64,000 nucleotides of DNA from Rhyacichthys aspro (taxonomy: Eukaryota; Chordata; Actinopteri; Gobiiformes; Rhyacichthyidae), in NCBI GenBank assembly GCA_036850595.1, contig CM072149.1, positions 1,340,001-1,404,000 of the forward strand, given 5' to 3'. Below the pieces are notes generated by a model that made no database searches, was not told the DNA's origin, and saw only the letters and a program-made list of their open reading frames with translations. The translations under genes and the position numbers were made by a program. This document shows positions 13,422 to 26,413 of this stretch, in pieces. Position 1 is the first letter of the stretch, and the number at the start of each line of letters is the position of its first letter.

Positions 13422-14493
13422 CACTAGGGCAACAATTCTAATAACTGCACACTATTAAGCATTAGTTATCACACATACAGATCATTTAATATTCATCAAA
13501 GAAAACTACAGTAAAACACAATTGTGAAATAAATAATGTGATTTTTTTTTTATTGTGATTCTATTATAACAAGTATAACATTGACATCTGACTTTTTTGT
13601 CTACAGTGACTTCTTTTTCTTATACATCTTTATTGACTGATTATTTTATTATTGATTATTATTAAAATTCTTTTTTGTTTGTTTATTTAAATCTTTTTAT
13701 TAAAACAAACTCCTTCTACATGTTTTTGTTGCTCATTACAATCTGAACATTTTAACTTCAGTATCTCAAAACCAATCGGATTAAAGATAGAACCATATAA
13801 TTTGGAGACATTGACCTGACACTTTTGAAATAAATAAATAAAACCATGTTGCACACACATCAGTTGTAAAGGTTGAATTGAAGGACAATCAAAAGTCCTT
13901 TTAACATTTCTTCTTTTCTCTCTTTTTTAACTTCATGTGGACTGGCATTTTTCGCTGCTGTAGAACTCTACCGCCTTTGGGAAAATGATGTGATCATAGA
14001 CCTGCTCCACTGATCCATACCGAGCAACATCAAGAAAGCACTTTTGCCTCCTGGAGATGCGCTGTGATTCTCTTTCCTTTAGCTTGATCTAGAAACAGCG
14101 CTGTGATTTAGCCGCCTTGTTCCAGGGAACTGCCGAACGCTTTGAGGTGAAAGGAAAAGCGGGTATTTGTCGGGGCCTTGGCTTCTCATTTCAAACTGTA
14201 TAAGATCTCCGGCGCGCCTCAGAGTGGAGCTTGAAACTGGCAGGCTTAATAGGAGATGCGCCGGGTGATCCTGAGTGGAGCAGATCCACTCGGTGCTACA
14301 GGCCAGCCGCGTCGCTGCGTGTGTGTTCATGATGGTGGGGCTCGTGTAGGGTTGGGATGCTCCGGGGCGACGAGACACTGCGAAAAACAACAGCCTCATT
14401 TGCTTTTTTAATGCTTAACTACACTTAACTTACTAAACCCAATACTTTAGATACACAGATAGGGTTAAGCGTCATTATAGTGACTCATACAAG
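13422..14493. other. Intergenic
   Basis: AT-rich to about 13,920, then a GC-balanced block at 13,980-14,400 whose 106-codon minus frame has no recognisable features. Confidence 0.45.
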
Positions 14494-15205
14494 GCCACAC
14501 AATGCCCAATGCAGCCCTTTGCAATGTTTGGTGTGGTGATATTTTTGGGACTAGGTTGTAGAATTTGATTTTGTTTTATGTAAGATAAATAAAATCTGTT
14601 TTAGTTTAGTTTTAGTTGGATTCAAACAGGTTTTATAAGGATTTGTGCAGGTTTTAGTTGGCTTTGAACAAGTTTAAGTTGGATTTGACCAGGTTTTATT
14701 AGAATTCGAGGAGCTTTTAGTTGGATTTGAACAGTTTTAGATGGATTTGAACATGTTTTATTTGGATTTAAGCAGTTTATATGTATATATTTGTATCAAA
14801 AACTGGCTTAAGATTTCATAAACAAAATGAATCTGATTCAAATCCAACTAAAACCTGTCCAGATCTGATTTAATTCTGTTTTAATTCATTCATGATTATA
14901 TTTATGTTTTATGTAATGATTTTATTTGCTTTCTGTTCATTTTATGTACTGTTACTGTAAAGCACTTTGAATTGCGCTCTATAAATAAACTTGTCTTGCC
15001 TCGCCCTTGCCTAAAACCTTTTACAATCCAACTAAAACCTCTTGAAATCTGACTAAAACCTGCTCAAATCCAACTACAACCAGTTTCCGTAAAAGGAGGA
15101 AATGATTGCTTGTGTGATAACTTTTCTGAGACTAAAATGAAAAATGGAATAAAAGCTTCCCAATGTCATCATCTTCAGCCCCTGAGAGGATTCTTATGAA
15201 CTTTC
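14494..15205 (+). mobile_element. Degenerate hAT-like element interrupted by a LINE tail
   Basis: Left part gcagccctttgcaatgtttg, an array in both orientations, and a 3' part (catcttcagcccctgagagg) show the family. About 14,885-15,005 is foreign: a retrotransposon tail with gtaaagcactttgaattg and ataaataaacttgtcttgcc. This indicates insertion of a retrotransposon copy into the older element. Confidence 0.7.
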
Positions 15206-16342
15206 CACTAGACCATGACTGAGACCAGGTTGGACCAAGACAAGGTTGGGCACCAGGTTAATTCAAGACTACTGCGTGATGTTTAAGAAGAAATTATCAG
15301 ATTTATTGTAACCTCTGCTGTATATATCATTTTGTCTCTGCATTATATCTGTTTGTGACATTAGTTCCACTGGAGACCCCGTGTTGGAGCCACCCACACT
15401 GCCCCACAGCAGCCTCCGAAGCCCCCAAAGTTTGGACAGCTACCTCTTCTCTCGTGTGGCCTTTTGACTTTGTAAACCAGGCGAAACATTGAAGAGTGGA
15501 CTCGGTTTGACTGGTTCTGCAGCAGAGGGACTTTGTTCAGCGAAAGTAGGTTAGAGTTTGCTTTTAGGACATGGAGCTAACCCCCTGACCCTGGCGTGGA
15601 TCCTGCACTCAGCCCCTTGAGCAGCAACAAACACTCACTTGTGGCTGATAGAGCGGGCCTGCGGGGGGAGCTATTGGTGTCAGAGTGCACAGCAGCCCAG
15701 AGACACTTCCACATGTGGCAACAGTCAAAGAGCGCTGTCCCTCCTCTAGCTGCCACCCCGCACCCTCCTCTCAGCCATGTCACTGCTCATGAGCCACCGA
15801 CAGCGAACGAACCCACTGAGCTAACAATCGTCCACCTGTTTGTACCTCCTTTGTTAACATTCTCCCCCAATTCTTACCAATTCTCCCCAATTTTGGACGA
15901 AATCGCTAAAAATGTATTCTGTGTTTTCTTTCTTCTCTCTGCTCTTTCAAATAACATAAGCAGAAAATGGCTGCAAAGTGACAAACTGCTGCTCATTATT
16001 TATCTGCTTTAACTGCTTTATATCTCAATAATATGTACGTTTCAAATATCTTAAAAACTCAAACAGCATGACGCTAAGAGAATGAAACATTAAATAAATT
16101 AAAGAAGAAAACATGCCTGTCTTTTCAAGATCATGCAGCATTGTTGCATGAAAGGCCACTGATATGTTTTATTTCAGGATAATTTATAGCCCATCAATGC
16201 TGGATTGTGGGTAACTGCATATATAATATATTATTGTGGTCATATGCTCTTGTTACAGTATTTTATATTTAATTTCTAACTTTACATATGATTTGAATGT
16301 ATTTGAGAAAAGCTGTTTTATGAAATTGTGGTAACTTTTTGT
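15206..16342. other. Intergenic, no gene recognised
   Basis: A 138-codon plus frame at 15596-16012 turns into low-complexity hydrophobic sequence and resembles no family. No splice-flanked homology was found. Confidence 0.45.
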
Positions 16343-16440
16343 ATGTATGCTACTATCTATTGGTCAGGACATTCTTGCAAAAGAGATTATTAATCTCAAT
16401 GACTTTTCATCTTGGTTAAATTAAAAAAAAAAAAAAATAA
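16343..16440 (+). mobile_element. LINE 3' tail
   Basis: ggtcaggacattcttgcaaa, agagattattaatctcaatg and a poly-A terminus match the same tail as at 18,672, a repeat ending widespread in teleost non-LTR elements. Confidence 0.65.
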
Positions 16441-18409
16441 AGTTAGTTTATTACATTGAAAATATACTGTTTCCTGACAAAATATTATTTGCACACTGTA
16501 TTAAAACACTGTTTTCAAGCAAAACACAATGGTCTCTGGTTATGTGCCAAAAGATCCTGACTGCATTTGTTATGTTGGTTCAGTTGTAGCCTTAGCCTCT
16601 GCAGATAATGTTGCGTTTAAAGGAAAATGACTCATGGGAGCAGTAAAAGAGAGCCTTTCTGCTTAGAACCTGTGCAAAGGTAGAGCTAGCTCTGTCAACA
16701 ATGAACAGTTTTTAAATTCTCTCTTTTTTTTTTCAGGTCAATGCAGATTTGAGTCTGTACTGGTTTCGTCGTGAGCAGTTTGCGTAGAACTTGACGCAGA
16801 AGTTTGCTGCAAAGGTGAAAGTTTGTCTTGCATTCTTGTGCAAGCTTTCTTGGGAGCATTTTCCTCAAACGACTGCGCTGCTCCTGCCAGCCCTCTTTTT
16901 TCAGTTTATACACATGCCATAACAGAAATATTTTGTCAACAGGCATATACAAAGCACTGTGGGCCTCAGGAGAGCTATGAGAGAGTATCCAATGTTTTAA
17001 GAGGTCGATTTTGTGTTAAAAACAATGGGCAATAAAAAATCCTCTCACTGGAGGAAAATAGCCACTTTCAGCACGGCTCCCAGGATGAGTGTTTACACAC
17101 GCTCAGCTGGATCCATCGGAGCCCACCTCGCTGTCGACCTGCACCGCTGTACAAATAAACAGGAAGGCCACAGGCACTTGGACCAAGGCCACAATCATAA
17201 TTCACCAAAAGCAGTATATTTTACACATGGTTGGGGCTCTTTGGTGTGGCTCCAGCTAAAGGAATAAACTGTTAATCTATAAAAGGCATGCTGGTTATGC
17301 GATACAGCACTTCGGTGCCATCTGAAAGAGCTATATCCTTTTAGCACTGGTCCTCTGTGTGCAGCGCCAGTTGATTTGGATGGAAGTTGGAGTTAGAAGG
17401 CAACAACAGGGATCATATAACATGGATGCTGTGCTTGTTTGAAGCATATTCATGTGAAAGGGAAAAACTGCTGAACATTTTATTGCATTTGTACAAAAAA
17501 TGTGTCAGTGAAAATGTCCAAAACAGCTGCAGATCAATAGAGAAAACTGTTTCCGTCATGGCTGACTTTACCCATGTTTTTGCGCAGAGCTGTAGCCTGA
17601 CACCTTTGATTGACAGGAAGTGTTTATCTCATTAGCGCCAAACAATCGGAAGAAATTGCCTCTAAAGCTGCTCTTCTCGCGAGCTTCAACTTGTCTTCGT
17701 AAAACTTACTTCTTAAGTGTTCATTTAAGCAGCCACGACAGAAAAAATCGCGCCGATCTTCAGCAGCGCTTAGATGAACGCAACAAACATGAAAAGCAAT
17801 CTTCAAAAGCTATCTTTATCCCACTGCAGTTTAAAGTGCAGAAATTAAAGTTGGATATGGATGCCATCGAGATGTGAGCCGCACAGGGAGATTAATGACA
17901 ACACGAGGCATCTGTGCATTTTCTAAACCATGTGTCCAACAGCTGACAGATCACACCACGATAATTGGAAATTGCCTCCTTTAGAAAAGATCCCGAAGAC
18001 CAGGCTGAGTTACGGTGGTAAGTCGTAAGCAGAGTCGCGCGGTCAGATTTTTATAAAAGCTCTCTGAATTATGTTGCCAATCAGTATCAGGACCCAATTC
18101 CCCCGAATAAAACGTGCTTCTAAGAATGTGTCTGATGGAGCCACATGTTCTGCAAAGACACTTTTCGTGCTTTAATGATCAGTACAATCAGTAATCCTCA
18201 TCCAATCTGTGTGTCTATATTTATATTATACGTTAGGCATATGTCGTGCATTAAAATGTGTCCTCAATTTACACATATCCCTAGATTAGATATCGAATGC
18301 TTATTTTTGGACAAGTTAAGCCTCCTATCAGTTTGAAAAGTTAGCATTTTGTTAATGATAGAAGTAGCTGATAAACCCTGATAAATGACCACACTGTTCC
18401 TGTCATTGC
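16441..18409. promoter_or_regulatory. Candidate regulatory block with a PBX-MEIS consensus site
   Basis: About 16,620-18,140 is non-repetitive and moderately GC-balanced. An exact TGATTGACAG, the known PBX/PREP-MEIS heterodimer consensus, lies at 17608-17617 in cctttgattgacagg. One 10-mer is not proof; the surrounding sequence is merely compatible with an enhancer. Confidence 0.35.
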
Positions 18410-18434
18410 TTTTTTTTTTTTTTTTTTTTTTTTT
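18410..18434 (+). repeat. Poly-T run
   Basis: Twenty-five consecutive T interrupting otherwise non-repetitive sequence. Confidence 0.97.
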
Positions 18435-18671
18435 ACAGTTTATTCTCCCTCTCTTTTAATACTATGTTGGAATATTTTGGGACAAGGAAGCAGTGCACAT
18501 ACATGTATTATGAATAAAAAATATTATAACATGAAAGATTAATAATAAAACAAGCACACAGTTATTATACCTATTACCTATTTTACAGATTTCTTGATTA
18601 TTTTTTGTGGGTTTTATTTGTTTTTTTTTGTTTGTTTTGGTCTGTTATTGTTTGTTGTAATGTGTAAATGA

Positions 18672-18765
18672 GCTGCTGTCTTGGCCAGGACACTCTTGGA
18701 AAAGAGATTTTTAATCTCAATGAGGTTCTCCTGGTTAAATAAAGGTTAAATAAAAATAAAAATTA
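18672..18765 (+). mobile_element. LINE 3' tail
   Basis: tgtcttggccaggacactct, aaaagagatttttaatctca and ctcctggttaaataaaggtt form the classic tail, followed by a taaaaataaa run. Confidence 0.7.
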
Positions 18766-20147
18766 TAGACAGTGCGAGATGCAGAGTGGAGTTAAACAGG
18801 ATTTTCATCGATGCAATTTAGTTTTTTGCTTTCTTAAGACCATTATCTTTTCCTTGTTAATGTGTTAACATGCCAGAATACTCCATACTAATGAAACTCC
18901 ATCACATCTGCTTTTATAGAGGTCTGTACACCTTCTTATGATCAATTAATCAACGGCCAATGATTAGCAGAACCTAGCTGTAATCTCTCAATGGGATTAG
19001 GTTCAAGTTCAAAGTTTTGAAGTGTTTTTTCAACGCAGTTTCCCTCTCTGTAAAAGTTGAATAACAATAAAACAAAATAGATGGTGTAAAAATGAAAAAA
19101 TAGATAAAACAGCAGTCAAACAGTCATTATTTAAGGTAAGATAAGATGTTTCATAAACTTGTATTGGTTGTTTTATCATTTTTGCCTCCTGGAAATACAC
19201 TGTGATCTAAATTTTTTCCACTTGATTGTTTTGAAATCTTCCTTCCTGTTAATTGCACTTTATTTCGGACTGGATACGAGGTCACCGGGCCTTACAAAGG
19301 AGCAGGGAATATTTCATTAATACATATACAGCCACTGACGGCTCACAAAATACACCTCTTTTGCAATCTAAACAGGATTTTCATCTAAACTGTGTATACT
19401 GCACAATCGTTCAGCTGGAGAGCCTCAGGTCTTAGCTAATATGGCAACAGTGTTTCTGCAGATATCACTCACACAAACCCCAAAGTAAATACAGCGCAGT
19501 GATTCATCCAAGGTAACAATTGAGGTTGTGTACGATATAAGGAACACACAAACCCCTTATTAAACCCTAGTTCAAATATTTAGATTTCATTCGGTGTAAA
19601 TATAACAGAAAGTTTCATAGTTCTGGTATTGTTTGGAAGGGCCAGGAACCTTCTTCTGTTATAAATGAGAAGTCGTGACAGGTGGCGATACAAAAGTGAA
19701 GTGCACTGTGGCCTGAAGGTAAACACGGCTCTTTAACAATACAGACGTATGTGTTTGGAGCTCACATAGTGCATATTTCAGCAGCCTCGCTCGAGTTTTA
19801 CTGCGTCAGTCAGACTATGAGAAGTTGCCGCAGATGTTTCTTGAATTCTAGCGTGTTTTTCTTTACATCTGCAACTTTAAACATTTCCACACATGACATT
19901 AGAAGCACAATCGGTCTGTGTGGCGTGTGTAGTCTGGGCTACCAATCACTCTGGGAGTACATGGAACAAGTACAACTCTTTTATACAATGCAAAGCTTTC
20001 CCCCATATTTTTGTTCTTTAGAAAGAAGCAGTACAAACTTTCTAATCCTAATTCTTCCAAATTAATGACAAAAAACACAATTTGAAGATTTTTATTTTTT
20101 TTATCTGGTTGTATCTGCTTTTGTTCATAATAAAATGAGTGATAAAA
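18766..20147. other. Intergenic, nothing recognised
   Basis: Unique-looking AT-rich DNA. A 104-codon plus frame at 19751-20065 has no family resemblance. Confidence 0.5.
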
Positions 20148-20478
20148 AACAAATTTGATTTGAACAAATCCATCTAAATCCTGTTCAAATCCAACTAAAA
20201 CCTGTTCAAATCCATCTAAAACCTGTTCAAATCTATCTAAAACCTGTTCAAATCCAATTAAAACTTGTTCAAATCGAATTAAAACTTGTTCAAATCCAAT
20301 TAAAACCTTTTCAAATCTGATTAAAACCTGTTTAAAATGTGAAAATACATGTTAAAGACAACTTTTGTAAGACTCGAATGAAAGTAAAATTAAAAAAATC
20401 TAATAAAATCTTCCAAATGTCACCATCTTCAGCCCCTGAAATGATTCTTATTTACTACTGTGGCCCCTCACCACTTTG
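20148..20478 (+). mobile_element. hAT-like non-autonomous element, 5'-truncated copy
   Basis: Begins within the 21-bp array (about nine units of the caaatccatctaaaacctgt type) and includes the caccatcttcagcccctgaa segment. It stops at cctcaccactttga, where an AT dinucleotide run replaces the last bases. Confidence 0.8.
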
Positions 20479-23400
20479 AAATATATATATATATAAAATA
20501 AATATAATTAATAAAAGTAATAAAATGTCATAATCATAATAATAATTGGTGCTACACTGAAGGAAAGCCCTGATTGGTTAAAAGCCAAACACCCATCACA
20601 CTTGAACACACTTCAGTTCATCTTCAACTGCGCCATCTCAAGTCTTGATATCCCAATATGTCAAAATATTATAATACATACATATTTAAAAAAAAAAAAA
20701 AAAAAAAGGAAAAAATGTATCATCCACGCTCATTACCGTTCACAGCATGTTATTGGAGTTTGATGTGGCTCTGATCTTTCTAGTCTAGTCTAGTCTAGTC
20801 TCTGGAACCTGTCTGTAGCATATGTCAGAAGTGATTCTCATCTATTGACATTTATTTAAATGATGAGAGTAAATTTAAACTTCATCCCATTTGAAAAGTA
20901 AGAATTATAGAAAGCAAAGAAGTGAAAATGTCCTCTTAATGTCTCTCAGTTGGACAGTGTTTGGACCTATAAAAACAAACCTACAGTTATCAAAAGCAAA
21001 ATAGGGTCACTCATAATAATCTTATTTTCATCACTCAACTTTCATCTCTGCGAATGCTCCATGTAAGTTTAGATGTCTGTGGTAAATATGATAACCTGTT
21101 AAATAAAGAAAGTTGGAAACAGAAAGAAATCTTTACAATCTTTACAGGATTACTTCAGAATACAACGGTAAACTCCAAAGCCAAAAGTTTCAGGTAAGCT
21201 CTAAACTTTGACTTAATGTAAAGTATTAGTACTTTCTGGTGAAAAATTGGTTTGGTTTGGGCTTAATGGGGCTAAAGGAAGGTCGGCAAAAACTAAATCA
21301 GGTAGTGGAACTTTAAGAAATAACAAAAAAGCATTTAACAGTAGCTGCTTGGAGCCGTGTTTTTTATTGTAGTGATGGGTCACTTTTTATCCTACGCTCC
21401 TCATCTAGGAGCATAGCAAATGAGTACAGGGCTATGTTGGCAGGGTTTCATGGTGCCTGGTCCTCATAATGAAGCTCAGCTGTAAAAAAAAAAATAAAAT
21501 AAAATAAAAAAAGGCTGTGAAAAGCCTGTTTGTGGCCAAGTGACCCTGCACGAGAGCTGAGATCAATAGGAGGGGGCTTTGATAATTGCTCAGGGCTTCA
21601 TTAAAAGCACAGCGAGCTTGCCCCCTGCATTCACCACGGCTCGAGCCACATCACATCAGAAACAGAGTGACGGAATTAAAAGTTTGCCTATTTTCTGGCT
21701 ATAGTGATGGTAAACATGTTTTGATTGGCTTCGCGAGGAGATGAGCAAGGTATCAAAGCCGGTTCATTTTCCCAGCCAGGAAAATCTGTCAGCGCTTCGA
21801 AAACCGTAGGGAGGAGGACACTGTCGACTTAAATAGCATGTGACGTGTCCAAAAGCCATGACCGACCATCTCCATCTCACAGAATGGGAGGCACACTGGA
21901 GAAATAGTCCCTTTGTGGCTCCAACGGCAGCAGAATAACTTCAATCAGCTTGGCTTGATTTCAAATTCTCTTTAAAAGTGCAAAGACGAAAAAAAAAGCT
22001 AATTCCGCCTTTTGCCATTGAAATGAAGTTCATTAAGGTTTTGATGTGAGTGGATGATCACCCTTCAGAATGTAAGCAGTGCTGGTAAACATGAAGTATC
22101 AGGGGAGGCAGGGGGGAAGGGGAGGCAGCAGAGCCTCGGCGGTAATGCAAAACTTTCGGAGACTGAAGGGGCTTGACGTCTGGAGGTGTAATGTCAGCTA
22201 TCGATTGATCGGCGGTCGAGTGTCTCGGTGTCGGGCCCCATTGACAATCTCTCATCTTACGAAGGGGGGACTTGATATTGATGTTTACGGCGGCGTGCAT
22301 GTGCCAGGAACTCCACGTCTCGGCGGCGGCGTGCGCTTCTGCTTCGCCCTTTTTCTGGGAAGCAATAGTAACAAATCTATGAGAGCGTTAGCCACGTATC
22401 GGGCTGTTGACTGTAAGTGCCAAGACGATTGATCAGCAGCCAGCCCTACCTCTAAGTGTATTCACAGTTGTCTCACAGAGGTGTGTGTGATACGGGAGTT
22501 AGTGTAGCTCATTTATACCAGCCCTGTTTGGTCCATTTTAATCAAACTGTAGTTCATTTGCTCAGAAAGACCAAAATAGCAAACCCCGGTCCGCCCAAAA
22601 AACACTTCCAAGCCTGCTTAGCTAGCAATCAAGCTAAGAATGCTAAATCATAGAATTTATATGAAACAAATTTGTACAAGATGGAAGTGTAGAATGTTGT
22701 GTGTATGTTAGACTTTGTGCTTTATGATACTCCAAACTGTATCTTTGTATTATGCTGTAAATGTAATCGTAAAGAGCCATAATGCACGCTTCAACACATC
22801 TTCTGCATTTGGACCATGTTAAATCATATTGCATTATAATGAAATTAAAATGAGAAATAATGAAAAGGGAAAGCTATGTCGAAGAACATTCAAAAGTTGC
22901 ATTTGCCCTTTGAAAATGCATCATTAACATGTTAACGTTTTAAGTTTCATATCAAATATCGCTTTATTAACTTTCCTCAGAATCATTATTAAAGTTTCTT
23001 GCACCAGCATCAAAAGATGGGTAGCTGTAAGTTCAGAATTCACACTTTTAATTGATCATACTGTATATGTTTCACACTCTAAAGATTCATTGTGACAGGA
23101 TTTGCCATGTTTCTGTGTTATGTTAACTTATTTGATTATTTTTAATTATTATTATTATTGTGGTTTTGATTGTTCTGGGTTTTTTTCCGAATTCTATTTT
23201 TAAATTGTAATTTTTTTATCTTTATATCCTCATTTTGAAAAGATACTAATGTGCACTTTTGAAATAAAAAATGTTTACATTTCACTTTGATTTGTTAGTG
23301 TCAGTTTATGTCTTATATAAGGCTGATGAACGCTGGTGAATTTATTTTTAGGGCCCCAGGAGACTCTAGAATTGCCTCTGGACACACACACAATTTATTT

Positions 23401-23811
23401 TTATTGAAATGATGGGTAATTTGTATAGGTCTACATGTGTAATTAACCAAAATGTGCAAAATCACACCTTTGTGGGGGTTTTTTTGGATGTTAGAGCTGG
23501 ATTGATTGTATCAGGAAACATCAGCTCTGGAGCTCAAATAGTTCCTGCAACAGACTGTTGTAGTATTTATAGGGTTGCAGCAGGGTTCACACCAAACATA
23601 TGCAATTATGGAGGAGAGAAAATTAGGTTAATTGATTGAAATTGTTTGGGGGGTGCTATCTCAATAAGAGAAAAAAAGAATAAAAGCTTCATTTGAGTTT
23701 GTGAGAGTTTGTAGGCAATCTTTAATCAAGTATAAATGATGGACCAACAATAATAAACAGTAAATAACAAAAGGAGATCAGGAGGATTCATTAACAGACA
23801 TAAACATAAAG
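20479..23811. other. Intergenic with two candidate conserved blocks
   Basis: About 21,530-22,060 and 22,060-22,440 are non-repetitive blocks; the second is CpG-containing and GC-rich with open frames on both strands but no protein match. The remainder is AT-rich with simple repeats (AT near 20,480, poly-A near 20,690). Confidence 0.4.
20778..20802 (+). repeat. TCTAG pentanucleotide repeat
   Basis: Four to five tandem tctag units. Confidence 0.9.
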
Positions 23812-24271
23812 CACACATGTCAAACTCAAGGCCCAGGGGCCAAATGCGGCCCTTTGCAATGTTTTATGTGGCCCTTCAATGCATTTAGAAGGTGATGTTT
23901 TTGTCACTACATTTTAACTGGATTTGAACAGGTTTTAGATGGACTTGAATCTGGTTCATTTTATTTGTTCATGAAATCTTGAGCCAGTTTTTGGTACTAA
24001 GATATATATAATCTGCTCAAATCCATCTAAAACCTGTTCAAATCCACCTAAAACCTCTTAAACCCAAAATAAAACATATTTAAATCCATCTAAAACCTGT
24101 TCAAATCCAACTAAAACCAGTTTCCATAAAAGGAGGAAATTATTGTTTTTGTGGTAGCTTTTGTAAGATTCAAATGATGATTCAAAATTTAATAAAAGCT
24201 TCCGAATGTCCCCATCTTCTGCCCCTTATTAACTTTCGCGGCCCCTCACTGCTTTGAGTTTGACACCACTG
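23812..24271 (+). mobile_element. hAT-like non-autonomous element copy
   Basis: Complete ends. Flanking octamers acataaag and ctctaaag share taaag. A short 21-bp-unit array lies at about 24,000-24,120. It ends in the family tail gcccctcactgctttgagtt. Confidence 0.85.
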
Positions 24272-25159
24272 CTCTAAAGAGTTTAGCTGAGTCAGTCTTT
24301 GGTACTACTAATGACAAATGTGCAGTGATTGTTTTGGTGTTGCCCCCCTGTTTCTTTCCTCCTTTCCTTAAATAACTGTCGTTCAGTCCGGTTTCCCACA
24401 GTTCAACACCTGCCCAACGCTCCGTCCTAATGTGAGCGCTCAGGCACACACACATACGTATTTGCTCTAAACAGAATCCCCTACACCCGGAGCATGTTGT
24501 TAGGTGACAAGTCATCGCACCCGGCCCCCTCCCCGCTCTGTACCAAAATAAAAACACGGAGAGGTGGCGGGGGCAGGCTGGCAGTGGAGGAGCGTCCCCA
24601 CACCCCGGCCCGTCGCTCTCAGCCCTTCTTATCGGCTCTGACGTGTGCTTGCAGTGCACCTTCCCAGTCGCCTGTCAACCAGATGCGTGCTGGCAGGTCA
24701 GGTCCTACCCCGACAGCTGACAGCTCTGTCGTAGGGGCAGCTCTACTGGAGGACAAGGGGGGCATGTCACCAGACTAAATACAGGGAAGAAGACAGGCTG
24801 GTGGTGTCATAGCCCTCCGTGTGTGCCCTCTGTGCTCTCCCCAGGACATAGCGGGGTAGCGCAGACAAAATCTGGACGAGTCTTTATGAGAGCTTTTAAG
24901 CCTGAATCATTATTTTACACTTAGCAGAGTCAGAAGTAGGTGCATGGTCCACTGTTCTAAGAAAAACCCTGAGTCATGTGACAACCATACATTTTGCTGC
25001 CATTTGTCTTTCCTTTTGTGTGAAATCTGTAAAAAAAAAAAACAGCTTCTCCACAGACATATTTTTGTTTTACTTCTTTAAAGAGACTGCAGAAATGTCT
25101 TCTTATAAGTTTTAAGCATAAATTATGGAGAACGATGTTTGACCAACAATAATAGACAG
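24272..25159. other. Intergenic, GC-rich island
   Basis: 24,380-24,860 is GC-rich and non-repetitive. Overlapping 94- and 137-codon frames on opposite strands carry no domain. Confidence 0.4.
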
Positions 25160-25440
25160 ACAGTCACATGTCAAACTCACGGCCCAGGGGCCAAATGCGG
25201 CCCTTTGCAATGTTTTATGTGGCCCTTCAATACATTTAGAAGGTGACATTTTTGGCACTAGGTTTTATTCATTGAATTTGAACAGGTTTTAGATCCATTT
25301 GATTTTTGCGACAAAGATAAGTAATGCAAACCTGTTCAAATCTGACTAAAACTTGTCCAAATCCATCTCAAACCTGTTCAAATTCAGCTAAAACCTGTTG
25401 AAATACATCTAAAATCAGGCGAAATCCAACCAAAACCTGA
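25160..25440 (+). mobile_element. hAT-like non-autonomous element, 3'-truncated copy
   Basis: Left end cacatgtcaaactcacggcc and the start of the 21-bp array are present. The copy breaks off after ccaaaacctga at about 25,440, without the family tail. Confidence 0.8.
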
Positions 25441-26413
25441 ATGTCTTAAGGATATTTAACATATGTTTATTCTGAAAGTCTTTTTTGCATTGTACAACAG
25501 TATCATTTCATTTCATTTGCTTTATACAATAATACCAGCTTTGTATCCTTATATTTGTGTTGTAGACTATTAAGCTTTAAAATAAAATAACCTTTTGTCC
25601 TTTTTTTATTATATTACAGCTGTTTTTAAATCACTTCCTCATTACTCATTTATAAAGATTTTAAAAATAAATAAAAAAGAATTTAGCTGCTTGTTTTGTT
25701 TAATTGTGAAAAAGGAATAAAGGAATGAATTGCATCTGGTGAGTAGAAGAAGTCTGCCGCACGTTATTTCTTTAAAAAAAACAAATTCCTACCTAAAAAC
25801 TGTTCTGTATAATGCGTTTCAGTGCCCCGAAAGCTCCGTCGAACCTCTCTTTGCACCATCTCCACCTGCGCTGCTTGTTTAACGCCAGCCTCTCCAGAAG
25901 GTGCACGGTGCGCACGTTCGGCGCCTGGGACAGGTAATGAGTTCGCTCGGGGGAGGCTGACATGACTGCACGCCTTTGAGAGTGTGAAATTACCTGACAC
26001 CGCTTCCATCGACACAAGGTGCTCCCGTCTGTGTTCACAGCCGTGGGATTTGTACACACATCCACTCGGAGGAGGGGGGCCTGAACATATGCCTCGTGCG
26101 CACGCTTTAATCCGCGACATAAAGCTGCCTGCTCCCTCCACTCACGGCGGAGTGAGATGAATCGAAAATCGAAGGTATTTTGTAGTGCTTCAAATGTGCT
26201 TATTGTATTTATAAGCTGTTTTTTTTTTTTTTTTCTAGAGTCGCAAATGACCACAAACCGCTGTTGCCTTCTCTTTCTACATCTTCTGTAGTTCTTCTTT
26301 TTCTTCCTGGTGTTGCTGATGTTAATGTTGTCCCGGGGATTGCTCACTCTATCACCATGTCCTTCTTCTTCTGCTGTTTGTCCCCCAGGATCTTTACTTT
26401 TTTATTTATTTAT
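25441..26413. other. Intergenic with open 184-codon minus frame
   Basis: Minus 25793-26347 is open for 184 codons but starts with Lys/Arg-rich low complexity derived from T-rich runs, and resembles nothing known. A GC-balanced block at 25,800-26,160 may explain the chance openness. Confidence 0.4.

Noticed and set aside
22079..22432. 117-codon plus frame in GC-rich DNA, possible exon
   Set aside because: No recognisable protein similarity, and the opposite strand is equally open; chance openness in GC-rich sequence.
25793..26347. 184-codon minus-strand open frame
   Set aside because: Lys/Arg-rich low complexity from T-rich runs, no domain, no splice or homology support.
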